A stretch of DNA of 64,000 nt from Inquilinus sp052113205 (lineage in GTDB: Bacteria; Pseudomonadota; Alphaproteobacteria; DSM-16000; Inquilinaceae): contig NZ_JBFRCU010000010.1 in assembly GCF_052113205.1 (NCBI RefSeq), forward strand, positions 62,001-126,000, given 5' to 3'. Below are positions 1 through 7,171 of the stretch, piece by piece (positions within the stretch are counted from its first letter, which is position 1; every line of letters starts with the position of its first letter). The position numbers were made by a program, and so were the translations under genes. Under the pieces are notes generated by a model. That model did not search any database, was not told the origin of the DNA, and worked only from the letters and a program-made list of their open reading frames with translations.

Positions 1-1182
1 GCGCTGGTGCGGCGGGATGCCGGGCCCGTCATCGTCGACCACCAGGGCGACGGCGGTGTCGTCCTGGATGACGGACAGCCGGATATGCTGCGCATGCCGC
101 CGCGCATTGGACAGCAGGTTCGCCAAGCAGCGCCGCATCGCCTCGCGCCGCAGCGGCAGGACCTGGCTCTCCGGCGCGTCGAAGGCGATGTCGGCGCCTT
201 CCCGCCGTGCCGACACAACCACCTCCTCGAGGAAGGCGGCGAGGTCGGTCGGCGTCGCCTCCTCGGTGCCCTCGCCGCGGGCGAAGGCGAGGTAGGCGTC
301 GATCATCTGCCGCATCTCCTCGACATCGGTGCGCAGCTCGTCGATGTCCGGCCCGTCGCCGAGCATGGCGAGCTGCAGCTTCATCCGGGTCAGCGGCGTG
401 CGCAGGTCGTGGCTGACGCCGGCCAGCATCTCGGTACGCTGCTGGATCTGGCGGCGGATGCGGTCGCGCATCTCGATGAAGGCCTCGGCCGCCTGGCGGA
501 TCTCCTCCGCCCCATGCGGCCGGAACCCCGGCATGTCGCGGCCCTTGCCGAAGCGGTCGGCGGCGATGGCGAGGCGCCGGATCGGGCGCAGCTGGTTGCG
601 CATGAAGATGATCGCGACGGCGGACAGGATCACCGTCGACCCGATCATCGACAGGTAGAACAGGTTGGTGGTGAAGCTGGACAGCCGCTTCGACGGCACC
701 TCGACCGTCAGCACGCCTTCCGACAGCTGCATGCGGACCACATCGGTGTCGTTGTCCGTATCGGACCGGATGGTGAAGTCGTAGGGCTGCGACGCGCGCA
801 TGGCCCGGGAGAGGGCGCGCTGGCCCTCGTCCAGCGCATCGCTGCTGGTCGATCCCAGTTCGACGCCGGGATCGAAGCTGTAGATCAACCCGGTATTGCG
901 CTGCGCCCGCACGAACACGGTGCCGCGGGCGACGGGCGTCATGCCGCGGGAGATCTCGTCGATGGTCAGGCCGATCTCGCCGGAGACCGTGCGGGCCATC
1001 GTCGTGGTGATCACGTCGATGTGGCGGCCGAAGAAGACATAGGTGGAGATCGCCTGGGCCAGGATCATCGGGGTGACGATGATCACCAGCGCCCGCCCGA
1101 ACAGGGTCCGCGGCAGGAACCGCTTGATCCGCGCCCGCAGCCCAAGGGGGGTGGACAGCCGGCGCAGGGCGGGAGAGGGCAT
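1..1182 (-). CDS. EnvZ-like sensor histidine kinase (C-terminus cut by window edge)
   Basis: Inner-membrane sensor kinase that should phosphorylate the response regulator encoded just upstream. The reading frame starts at 1182, with an ATGA overlap of the regulator's stop, and runs off the window after 394 codons. Visible in order: a short basic cytoplasmic N-terminus, TM1 at about residues 30-52, a periplasmic sensor loop of about 120 residues, TM2 at about 174-195, a HAMP region (LRPIRRLA) and a HisKA dimerisation helix with H-box SHDLRTPLTR, phospho-acceptor His258. The ATPase domain follows, with an N-box (NLLSNARRH) and a G1 box (DDDGPGIP) just before the edge, so only the last part of the ATPase domain is missing. 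Family and role are firm; the stimulus is unknown. Confidence 0.93.
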   Translation of the reverse strand, partial: MPSPALRRLSTPLGLRARIKRFLPRTLFGRALVIIVTPMILAQAISTYVFFGRHIDVITTTMARTVSGEIGLTIDEISRGMTPVARGTVFVRAQRNTGLIYSFDPGVELGSTSSDALDEGQRALSRAMRASQPYDFTIRSDTDNDTDVVRMQLSEGVLTVEVPSKRLSSFTTNLFYLSMIGSTVILSAVAIIFMRNQLRPIRRLAIAADRFGKGRDMPGFRPHGAEEIRQAAEAFIEMRDRIRRQIQQRTEMLAGVSHDLRTPLTRMKLQLAMLGDGPDIDELRTDVEEMRQMIDAYLAFARGEGTEEATPTDLAAFLEEVVVSARREGADIAFDAPESQVLPLRREAMRRCLANLLSNARRHAQHIRLSVIQDDTAVALVVDDDGPGIPPHQR

Positions 1183-1880
1183 CATCCGTCGGGTCTCAAC
1201 ACATAGCCTTCGCCGCGCACGGTGTGGAGATAGCGGGGCAGGCGCGGGTCGGGCTCGATCTTACGCCGAAGCCGTGTCACCTGCACGTCGACCGCTCGGA
1301 CGCCGCCGTCGATCGTGCCGGATTCGGTCAGGGCCTCGCGCGACACGGTCTCGCCGGCATGCTGGGCCAGGATGCGCAGCAGGTTCTCCTCGCCGGTGGT
1401 CAGGCGCACGCGCTCGCCCTCCTGCAGCAGTTCCGAGCGCTCGATGTCGAAGGTGAAGGCGCCGAGGCGGATGGTGCCGGCGGCCCGCGGCGGCGGCGGC
1501 GCCAGGCGGCGCAGGATGCTGTTGATGCGCAGCACCAGCTCGCGCGGCTCGAACGGCTTGGCGAGATAGTCGTCGGCGCCGCTCTCCAGCCCGGCGATGC
1601 GGTCCTCCGGCTCGCCGCGGGCGGTCAGCAGCAGGATCGGCGTGCTCATTCGCTGGCGCAGATCGGCGGTCAGCTGCAGTCCGGTCTCGCCCGGCATCAT
1701 CACGTCCAGCACGAGAAGATCGAAGGCGATGGCCGCCAGCTTCTCCCGCGCATCCGCCGCATCGACCGCGGCGGTGACGAGGAAGCCGTTCTCCATCAGG
1801 TATTTGCGCAGCAGCTCGCGGACCCGGCGGTCGTCCTCGACGACCAGGATGTGGGCGGGCTCGTCGGCGGTCATGGTCAT
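1182..1880 (-). CDS. OmpR/PetR-like DNA-binding response regulator
   Basis: Two-component response regulator of 232 residues. The receiver domain (about 1-125) has the acidic pocket VVEDD near residues 13-17, phospho-acceptor Asp59 in LLVLDVMMP, and the conserved Lys in YLAKPFEPREL. The winged-helix DNA-binding domain (about 135-230) ends in the typical VRGEGYVLRP hairpin. It overlaps the kinase gene by ATGA and begins 6 bases after the MarR stop, so MarR, regulator and kinase look like one operon. A MarR gene followed by an OmpR-type regulator, beside a branched-chain aminotransferase, resembles the petP-petR arrangement known from Rhodobacter capsulatus; orthology is inferred from synteny and family only. 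Confidence 0.95.
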   Translation of the reverse strand: MTMTADEPAHILVVEDDRRVRELLRKYLMENGFLVTAAVDAADAREKLAAIAFDLLVLDVMMPGETGLQLTADLRQRMSTPILLLTARGEPEDRIAGLESGADDYLAKPFEPRELVLRINSILRRLAPPPPRAAGTIRLGAFTFDIERSELLQEGERVRLTTGEENLLRILAQHAGETVSREALTESGTIDGGVRAVDVQVTRLRRKIEPDPRLPRYLHTVRGEGYVLRPDG

Positions 1881-1886
1881 GGGCGG

Positions 1887-2402
1887 CTACCGGCTGGCGA
1901 CGCGGGGGGCGGGAGCCTCCGGCTCCTCGTCCATCGCCGCGGGCTCGCTCAGCGCGATCAGCCCTTCCAGCACCTTGCGGAAGCCGTCCACCGCATCGGC
2001 GCCGGCACTGCGGTAGGCCTGGCCGATCAGCCGCCGCTGGCTCTCGAACAGCTGGCGCTCCAGCGCGGCCCCCTTGGCGGTCAGGGTCAGCAGGCGCTGG
2101 CGCCGGTCGCGCTGACCCTGCTGCTGCTCGACATAGCCGCGCTCGACCAGGTCGTTCAGGACCCGGCCCAGGCTCTGCTTGGTAATGCGCAGGATGGCCA
2201 GCAGCGCACTGACCGTGATCTCCGGATGGCGTCCGACGAAATAAAGCGCACGGTGATGGGCCCGGCCGAGACCCAGGGTTGCGAGCAGCGCATCGGGCTC
2301 GGCAGTGAAGCCGCGATAGGCGTAGAATAGCAGTTCGATGCCTTGGCGGATCTCCTCCTCGCGGAGGAAGAGCGGGTTTACGGGCGATTTTATGTCAGCC
2401 AT
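1887..2402 (-). CDS. MarR-family transcriptional regulator (PetP-like)
   Basis: Winged-helix repressor or activator of 171 residues, a normal MarR length. The HTH lies around residues 62-85 (TVSALLAILRITKQSLGRVL) followed by the wing YVEQQQGQRDRRQRLLTLT. It is the first gene of a three-gene minus-strand operon with the response regulator and kinase, and is divergent from the aminotransferase gene across a 77-base gap. The ATG at 2402 abuts a TTGAC-type direct repeat, suggesting that expression is controlled right at the start codon. The ligand cannot be told from sequence. Confidence 0.9.
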   Translation of the reverse strand: MADIKSPVNPLFLREEEIRQGIELLFYAYRGFTAEPDALLATLGLGRAHHRALYFVGRHPEITVSALLAILRITKQSLGRVLNDLVERGYVEQQQGQRDRRQRLLTLTAKGAALERQLFESQRRLIGQAYRSAGADAVDGFRKVLEGLIALSEPAAMDEEPEAPAPRVASR

Positions 2403-2479
2403 GTTGACTTGTTTTGACCCCGAATGTTACCGCTCACGGTCCGACGGCGACACAAATGACAATCCGGGAAAGGCCCATC
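2403..2479. promoter_or_regulatory. Divergent promoter region with TTGAC direct repeat
   Basis: The only space between the divergent MarR and aminotransferase genes. It carries GTTGACTTGTTTTGAC at 2403-2418, a direct repeat of TTGAC with nine-base phasing, which could be an operator or contain a -35 element for the rightward gene. The Shine-Dalgarno-like GGGAAAGG at about 2466-2473 belongs to the aminotransferase. No convincing -10 was identified, so the promoter assignment is by position only. Confidence 0.35.
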
Positions 2480-3373
2480 ATGTCGACGACTCCCTTCCAT
2501 GACCGTGACGGTTGGATATGGATGGACGGCAAGCTGGTCGAATGGCGTAGCGCCAACATCCACGTCCTGACTCACGGGCTACACTACGCCAGTTCTGTAT
2601 TCGAAGGGGAGCGGGCTTACAACGGCCGGATCTTCAAGGGCACGGAGCATTCGAAGCGGCTGGAGTTCTCGGCCACCACGCTGGGGATGAAGCTCCCCTA
2701 CAGCACCGCGGAGCTGGATGCGGCCAAGAAGCTGACCCTCGAGAAGAATGGCCTGATCGATGCCTATATCCGCCCGGTGGCGTGGCGCGGGTCGGAGATG
2801 ATGGGCGTCTCGGCCCAGGCCAACACCATCCATGTCGCCATCGCGGTGTGGGAGTGGCCGAGCTACTTCTCGGCCGAGGCCAAGATGAAGGGCATCCGCC
2901 TGACCCTGTCCGACTGGCGCCGGCCATCGCCGGACTCGGCGCCGGTGCACGCCAAGGCGGCCGGCCTGTACATGATCTGCACCCTGGCCAAGCACAAGGC
3001 CGAGGCGGCGGGCTACCAGGACGCGCTGATGTACGACTACCGCGGCTATGTCGCGGAGGCGACCGGCGCCAATGTCTTCCTCGCCATCGACGGCAAGCTG
3101 CACACGCCGACCGCCGACTGCTTCCTGAACGGCCTCACCCGCCAGACCGCGATCGAGCTGGCGCGGCGCAACGGCATCGAGGTGATCGAGCGGCACATCC
3201 AGCCGGACGAGCTGGCCAAGGCGACCGAGGTGTTCCTGACCGGCACTGCGGCCGAGATCACCCCGGTCGGCGAGATCGGCCCGCATCACTTCACCCCGGG
3301 CCAGATCTGCAAGACCGTGATGGACGCCTATTCCGCCGAGGTGCGGAAGGAGCCGAAGGCGGCCGCGGCTTAA
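2480..3373 (+). CDS. ilvE: Branched-chain amino acid aminotransferase
   Basis: PLP-dependent class IV aminotransferase of 297 residues that interconverts Val, Leu and Ile with their 2-oxo acids in the cytoplasm. I chose the ATG at 2480 because GGGAAAGG sits about 7 bases upstream and family homology (FHDRDGWIWMDGKLVEW) starts there; an upstream in-frame ATG at 2414 would add 22 unlikely residues. Features: the substrate-site motif HGLHYASSVFEGERAY near 32-47, the Schiff-base lysine K159 (HAKAAGLY) and the PLP phosphate-binding segment EATGANVF, with a C-terminal LTGTAAEITPVGEI signature. Length is normal for bacterial IlvE. Confidence 0.95.
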   Translation: MSTTPFHDRDGWIWMDGKLVEWRSANIHVLTHGLHYASSVFEGERAYNGRIFKGTEHSKRLEFSATTLGMKLPYSTAELDAAKKLTLEKNGLIDAYIRPVAWRGSEMMGVSAQANTIHVAIAVWEWPSYFSAEAKMKGIRLTLSDWRRPSPDSAPVHAKAAGLYMICTLAKHKAEAAGYQDALMYDYRGYVAEATGANVFLAIDGKLHTPTADCFLNGLTRQTAIELARRNGIEVIERHIQPDELAKATEVFLTGTAAEITPVGEIGPHHFTPGQICKTVMDAYSAEVRKEPKAAAA

Positions 3374-3386
3374 GGCACCGCATCGC

Positions 3387-3473
3387 GTAGGTTGGGTTCG
3401 CCACTGGCGAACCCAACATCGCAGGAGAGCCGGTGGTGGGATGTTGGGTTCGCGTGCCGCGAACCCAACCTAC
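3387..3473. repeat. Pair of intergenic hairpin repeats (GTTGGGTTCGC family)
   Basis: Two palindromes in tandem. The first pairs GTTGGGTTCGC with GCGAACCCAAC around a 4-5-base loop (about 3391-3418). The second pairs ATGTTGGGTTCGC with GCGAACCCAACCTAC (3441-3473). The outer arms (GTAGGTTGGG at 3387 and CCCAACCTAC at 3473) are also complementary, so the whole block can fold as a cruciform. It lies between ilvE and the convergent TonB stump and may act as a bidirectional terminator. Similar hairpins are common intergenic repeats in proteobacteria. Confidence 0.75.
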
Positions 3474-3497
3474 GAGGCGCGCCGGCCGATCAGCGCC

Positions 3498-3735
3498 TCA
3501 CCACCGGTAGCGGATGCTGCCGATCACCGTCTGCCCCTGGCCCTGGTAGCAGTAGCCCTGGGCGCAGGTGGAATAGTCGCGATCGAACAGGTTGGTGGCG
3601 TTGACCGCCAGCTGCACCCCGTCCAGCCGTGGCTCGATCTCGGCGAGATCGTAGCGGATTGCGGCATCGAACAGGGTCACGGCGTCGTTCCGGCCGGTCG
3701 TGTTGTCGTCATCGCTATAGCTCGACCCGGGAGGG
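3498..3735 (-). pseudogene. TonB-dependent siderophore receptor, 3'-terminal stump
   Basis: Only the last roughly 80 codons of an outer-membrane siderophore receptor remain. Reading on the minus strand, homology starts near 3735 with GSSYSDDDNT, then TLFDAAIRYDL, the beta-barrel strand ATNLFDRDYSTCA and the terminal GSIRYRW with its C-terminal aromatic residue (Trp), all typical of FhuA/FecA-type receptors of about 700 residues. Upstream of 3735 the similarity stops and the frame meets the Fur-box region directly. Signal peptide, plug and most barrel strands are missing, so no functional receptor can be made. It looks like a deletion that joined the control region to the gene's end. Confidence 0.8.
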
Positions 3736-3773
3736 CCTGGCAGGACCGCCGGGACAGAAACAGCGGGCTAATT

Positions 3774-3792
3774 GATATTAATTCTCATTCTC
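3774..3792. promoter_or_regulatory. Fur-box-like site of the decayed iron locus
   Basis: The 19 bases GATATTAATTCTCATTCTC match the classical Fur box (GATAATGATAATCATTATC) at 14 of 19 positions by direct comparison. It lies between the divergent receptor stump and the binding-protein gene (ATG at 3829), the expected place for iron-repressed divergent control. In alphaproteobacteria the regulator could be Fur, Irr or RirA; the sequence alone cannot say which. Confidence 0.6.
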
Positions 3793-3828
3793 GTACAGAT
3801 CGTTGTGGGAACGTGACCAGGACGATCG

Positions 3829-4953
3829 ATGAACCGATGCAAAGCGCTCCTCCGCGCCCTTCTGCTGCTGACCTGTCTGCTCCCCCCGCCGGTCCGGGGA
3901 GTGNCCGGTGACCGTGACCGATGCCGCCGGCCGGCAGGTGACCGTGCCGCATCAGCCTCGGGCGGTGCTGCTGGGCGCGGGCATCAACCTCGTAGCGCTG
4001 GCGCTGATCGATCCCGATCCGGTGTCGCTGCTGGCCGGCTGGGCCGACGACACCCGGCAATACGATCCCGGCCTCTATGCCGCCTTCCTGGCGAAGTTCC
4101 CGCGCCTGGCCGAGGTGCCGGTGGTGGGCGGCGGCACGGATGAGAGCTTCTCGCTGGAGAAGGCGCTGACGGTCGGGGCGGATCTCGCGATCTTCGGCGC
4201 CTGGCAGGTGGAGACGGAGCAGGGGCGGCTGATCCTGGACCGCCTGACCGCGGCCGGGGTGCCGGCGGTGGTGGTCGATTTCAACCACCGGCCGCTGGCG
4301 AACACGGCACCGGGCATGCGGCTGCTGGGCCGGGTGCTCGGCCGCGAGGACCGGGCCGACGCCTTCGCCGATTTCTGGGAGGCGCGGCTGGACCGCATCC
4401 GCCGGCGCATGGCGGCGCATCCGGAGCCGGGCCCGACCGTGCTGATGCACGCCTATCCGCAGCCGGACGACTGCTGCTGGGAGATCGGCGAGACCGGGCT
4501 GGGCGAGCTGGTGTCGCTGGTCGGCGGCCGGAACATCGCCGCGGATCGGTTCCCGGATGCCGGGGGCGGGGTGCTGAGCCTGGAATACGTCATCGGACGG
4601 GACCCGCAGGTCTATATCGCCACCGGCCTGCCGCAGGCGGCGGATGCGCCGGGCTTCGTCGTCGGCCCCGGCGTTCCTGCCGCAGCCGCCCGGCGCAGCT
4701 TCGCGGCCGTGCTGGCGGCGCCCGGCGTGTCCGGCCTGACGGCGGCCCGCGACGGCCGGGTCCATGGGCTGTGGAACTTCTTCAACGCCGTGCCACTGAA
4801 CATCGTGGCGGTGGAGGCGGTGGCGCGCTGGGTGCGGCCGGAGATCTCGATCCCGCCACCACCCTGGCCGAGATCAACAGCCGCTTCTCTGCCCTGCCGT
4901 TCGAGGGGGCGCTATGGATCAGCCTGGATCCCGCCGCCGACGGATCGCGCTAG
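3829..4953 (+). pseudogene. Iron-siderophore ABC transporter binding protein, frameshifted
   Basis: FecB/FhuD-like periplasmic binding protein for ferric siderophore. The signal peptide (LLRALLLLTCLLPPPVRG) starts at 3829, but the mature region (VTVTDAAGRQVTVPHQP) continues in the next frame; the switch falls exactly on the ambiguous base at 3904, and dropping that base restores the frame. A second break lies near 4843: the final domain (DLDPATTLAEINSRF to the stop at 4951) is in another frame. Compared with the intact paralogue at 56563-57690 (CCGGAGCTGTTTGCCGATCTCGA), this copy reads CCGGAG-ATCTCGA, a 10-base loss. The first break may be a sequencing artefact; the second looks real. No permease or ATPase gene is nearby. 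Confidence 0.75.
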
Positions 4954-6356
4954 CCGGTGCGGCGGGCCGCCACGGTCAGCCGCCAGGCGGCCCAGGCGCC
5001 GAACAGGGCCAGCGGCAGGGCGGTGACGAACACCCACAGCGCCGCCGCCCGGGCGGTCTCGACCGTCAGGCCCGAGCCGAAGCCGACCAGGTTGGCGGTC
5101 GCCCCGGCGATGGCGGCGCCGACCGCCCCGCCGGTCTGGCGCACCGCGATCAGCGCCGAGCTGCCGATCGCCCTGTCGTCATCGGCCAGCACGCCGATCA
5201 ACCGCCGGTTCAGCAGGCTGGAGGAGAAGCCGAAGCCCGTACCCATCAACAGGGACGCGCCGACGATCCAGACCAGCGGGGCGTCGCGCATCACCAGCAC
5301 CAGCAGCACCGCGCCGGCCAGGATGCAGGTGGCACCGCGCAGCAGCCAGCGCAGTTCCCCGGTCCCGGTGGCACCGGCGACGACGAAGGCGGCGAGGGTC
5401 CAGGCCAGCGCCATCCCCGCCACGACATAGCCGGCCCACAGCGGCGACAGGCCGTGCAGCGTCTGCAGGATGGCGGGGCCGTAGACGTTCAGCGCCATTG
5501 AGGTCGCCATCATGGCGAACAGGGCGGCATAGGCGGTGCCGCAGACCGTGCGCAGGTTTCCCGCCTGGCGCGGCAGGAGCCGTATATGGGCGCGGCCGTC
5601 GACCCGCAGCACCAGCACCAGGATGCCGAGGCCGGCGGCGACCAGAGCCAAGGCAATGGCGGGGTTCGGGCTGACATCCGCCATGGCGATGGCGCCGACG
5701 CCGAGCGCCAGCCCGCCGATCTGCAGCCAGGGAACGCCCGGCTGGCCGCCGCTGCGGACTGTGCCTTTCAGCAGCCAGGGCGAGGCGGCGGCGAAGATCA
5801 GCGATTGCGCCGTGAACAGCCAGAACACGGCGCGCCAGTCGCCGGCCTGGGCGAACAGGCCGCCGACGAGCGGCCCCAGGATGGTGGCGATGCCCCAGAT
5901 GCCGGAGGCGACGGCGAACATCCGGGCCAGATGGCGCTCGGGGAACAGCACGGCGATCGCAACCATGGAGAAGCCGGCGACCCAGCCGCTGCCGACGCCC
6001 TGCAGCACGCGCCCGGCCAGAAAGATGCCGATGGTGGGCGCGGCGGCGCTCAGCACGCAGCCGAGCGCGAAGGCCAGGCCGGCGATGGCGGAGGCCCAGC
6101 GCAGCCCGAACCGCTCCGACAGCCGCCCGGCGCTGGCGCCGGCCAGGATGGCGCCGACCAGGAAGCCGGCGGTGGCCCAGCTGAAATAGGCATAGCCGCC
6201 CAGGTCGGCGCCGACGCTGGGCATGATGGTCGCGGTGACCAGGGCATCGGCCGCGTTCAGCCAGATGCCGAGGCAGACCATGGCGAATTGCGGCAGCCGC
6301 CCTTCGGCGAGCAGATCCGCCCAGCCCGCCGCCGGTTGCGCCGTTGCCTGCACCAT
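4950..6356 (-). CDS. MFS transporter, DHA-type multidrug exporter family
   Basis: Inner-membrane major facilitator of 468 residues with 12-14 predicted TM helices. The start is typical of drug:proton antiporters (WLNAADALVTATIMPSVGADLGG). Loop 2-3 carries the MFS motif A equivalent GRLSERFGLRWAS, and a motif C-like stretch with ATILGPLVGGLFA follows TM5. The C-terminal half is less conserved (SSSLLNRRLIGVLADDDRAIGSSA). It probably exports hydrophobic compounds, but the substrate is unknown. The gene is tail-to-tail with the iron-binding pseudogene, the two stops overlapping by a few bases, and stands alone upstream of the molybdopterin genes. Confidence 0.88.
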   Translation of the reverse strand: MVQATAQPAAGWADLLAEGRLPQFAMVCLGIWLNAADALVTATIMPSVGADLGGYAYFSWATAGFLVGAILAGASAGRLSERFGLRWASAIAGLAFALGCVLSAAAPTIGIFLAGRVLQGVGSGWVAGFSMVAIAVLFPERHLARMFAVASGIWGIATILGPLVGGLFAQAGDWRAVFWLFTAQSLIFAAASPWLLKGTVRSGGQPGVPWLQIGGLALGVGAIAMADVSPNPAIALALVAAGLGILVLVLRVDGRAHIRLLPRQAGNLRTVCGTAYAALFAMMATSMALNVYGPAILQTLHGLSPLWAGYVVAGMALAWTLAAFVVAGATGTGELRWLLRGATCILAGAVLLVLVMRDAPLVWIVGASLLMGTGFGFSSSLLNRRLIGVLADDDRAIGSSALIAVRQTGGAVGAAIAGATANLVGFGSGLTVETARAAALWVFVTALPLALFGAWAAWRLTVAARRTG

Positions 6357-6460
6357 GCCGCGTTTCCCCCTTCGTTCCAGCCCGGCTACACCGCCGGCGT
6401 CACGATGAGAAGCGGGGAATCGGCAGGACAGCAGTCAGGGACTGCCATCGGCGACGGCCG

Positions 6461-6910
6461 TCATCGCCAGCGCGAAGCGGCCTCGTCGTCCTCGGCCCGG
6501 GCTTCGACCCAGCGCTCTCCTTCCGGCGTCTCCTCCTTCTTCCAGAAGGGGGCCTTGGTCTTCAGCCAGTCCATCAGGAAGGCGCAGGCCTCGAAGGCGG
6601 CGCCGCGATGGGCCGAGGCGACGCCGCAGAACATGATCCGGTCGCCCGGCCCCAGCCGGCCGATTCGGTGGACGATGCGCACCTCCAGCAGCGGCCAGCG
6701 GCTGCGCGCCTCGGCCTCGATCTCCGCCAGCTGCCGTTCGGTCATGCCGGGATAGTGCTCCAGCGTCATCGCGGTGACCGCGGTGCCGCCGGCGATGTCG
6801 CGCACCAGCCCGACGAAGCTGGCGACGCCGCCGACATCGCTGCGGCCCTCCGACAGGGCCGCGATCTCGGCGCCGACGTCGAAATCGGCCTCCTGCACGC
6901 GAACCGCCAT
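6461..6910 (-). CDS. moaE: Molybdopterin synthase catalytic subunit MoaE
   Basis: Large subunit of molybdopterin synthase, which inserts two sulfurs from MoaD thiocarboxylate into precursor Z. 149 residues from the ATG at 6910, chosen because GGAGG lies five bases upstream and the family sequence begins MAVRVQEADFD. Signatures: FVGLVRDIAGG (residues about 37-47), the helix TLEHYPGMTERQLAEIEAEA, HRIGRLGPGDRIMFCGVASAHR and the catalytic region WLKTKAPFWKKE with conserved lysines. It follows moaD with one base between stop and start. The length fits MoaE (about 150). Confidence 0.96.
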   Translation of the reverse strand: MAVRVQEADFDVGAEIAALSEGRSDVGGVASFVGLVRDIAGGTAVTAMTLEHYPGMTERQLAEIEAEARSRWPLLEVRIVHRIGRLGPGDRIMFCGVASAHRGAAFEACAFLMDWLKTKAPFWKKEETPEGERWVEARAEDDEAASRWR

Positions 6911-6911
6911 C

Positions 6912-7163
6912 TCAGCCTCCGGTGACCGGCGGGAAGATGCCGATCTCGTCGCCCGGCGCCACCGGGTCGGCCGGCCTGGCGAAGCGCTGGTTGACCGCGA
7001 CCCGCACCACCGCCGGGTTGGCCAGGGCATCGGCATAGCCGGCGCCGCGGGCTTTCAGCCAATCGAGCAGGCCGGCGACATCGCGCACCGAGTCCGGCGG
7101 CGACACCGTCTCGGCGGCGGTGCCGATCTTGCTGCGGACCCAGGCGAAATACAGGAGCTTCAT
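6912..7163 (-). CDS. moaD: Molybdopterin synthase sulfur carrier subunit MoaD
   Basis: Small ubiquitin-fold sulfur carrier of 83 residues, ending in the required C-terminal Gly-Gly (FPPVTGG) that is adenylated and thiocarboxylated. The ATG at 7163 (MKLLYFAWVRSKIG) fits the family and has GAGA upstream; a TTG at 7175 would overlap the moeA stop and is less likely. The final strand PGDEIGIFPPVTGG is diagnostic. It sits between moeA and moaE in a tightly packed minus-strand operon. Confidence 0.95.
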   Translation of the reverse strand: MKLLYFAWVRSKIGTAAETVSPPDSVRDVAGLLDWLKARGAGYADALANPAVVRVAVNQRFARPADPVAPGDEIGIFPPVTGG

Positions 7164-7171
7164 GCCGGTTC

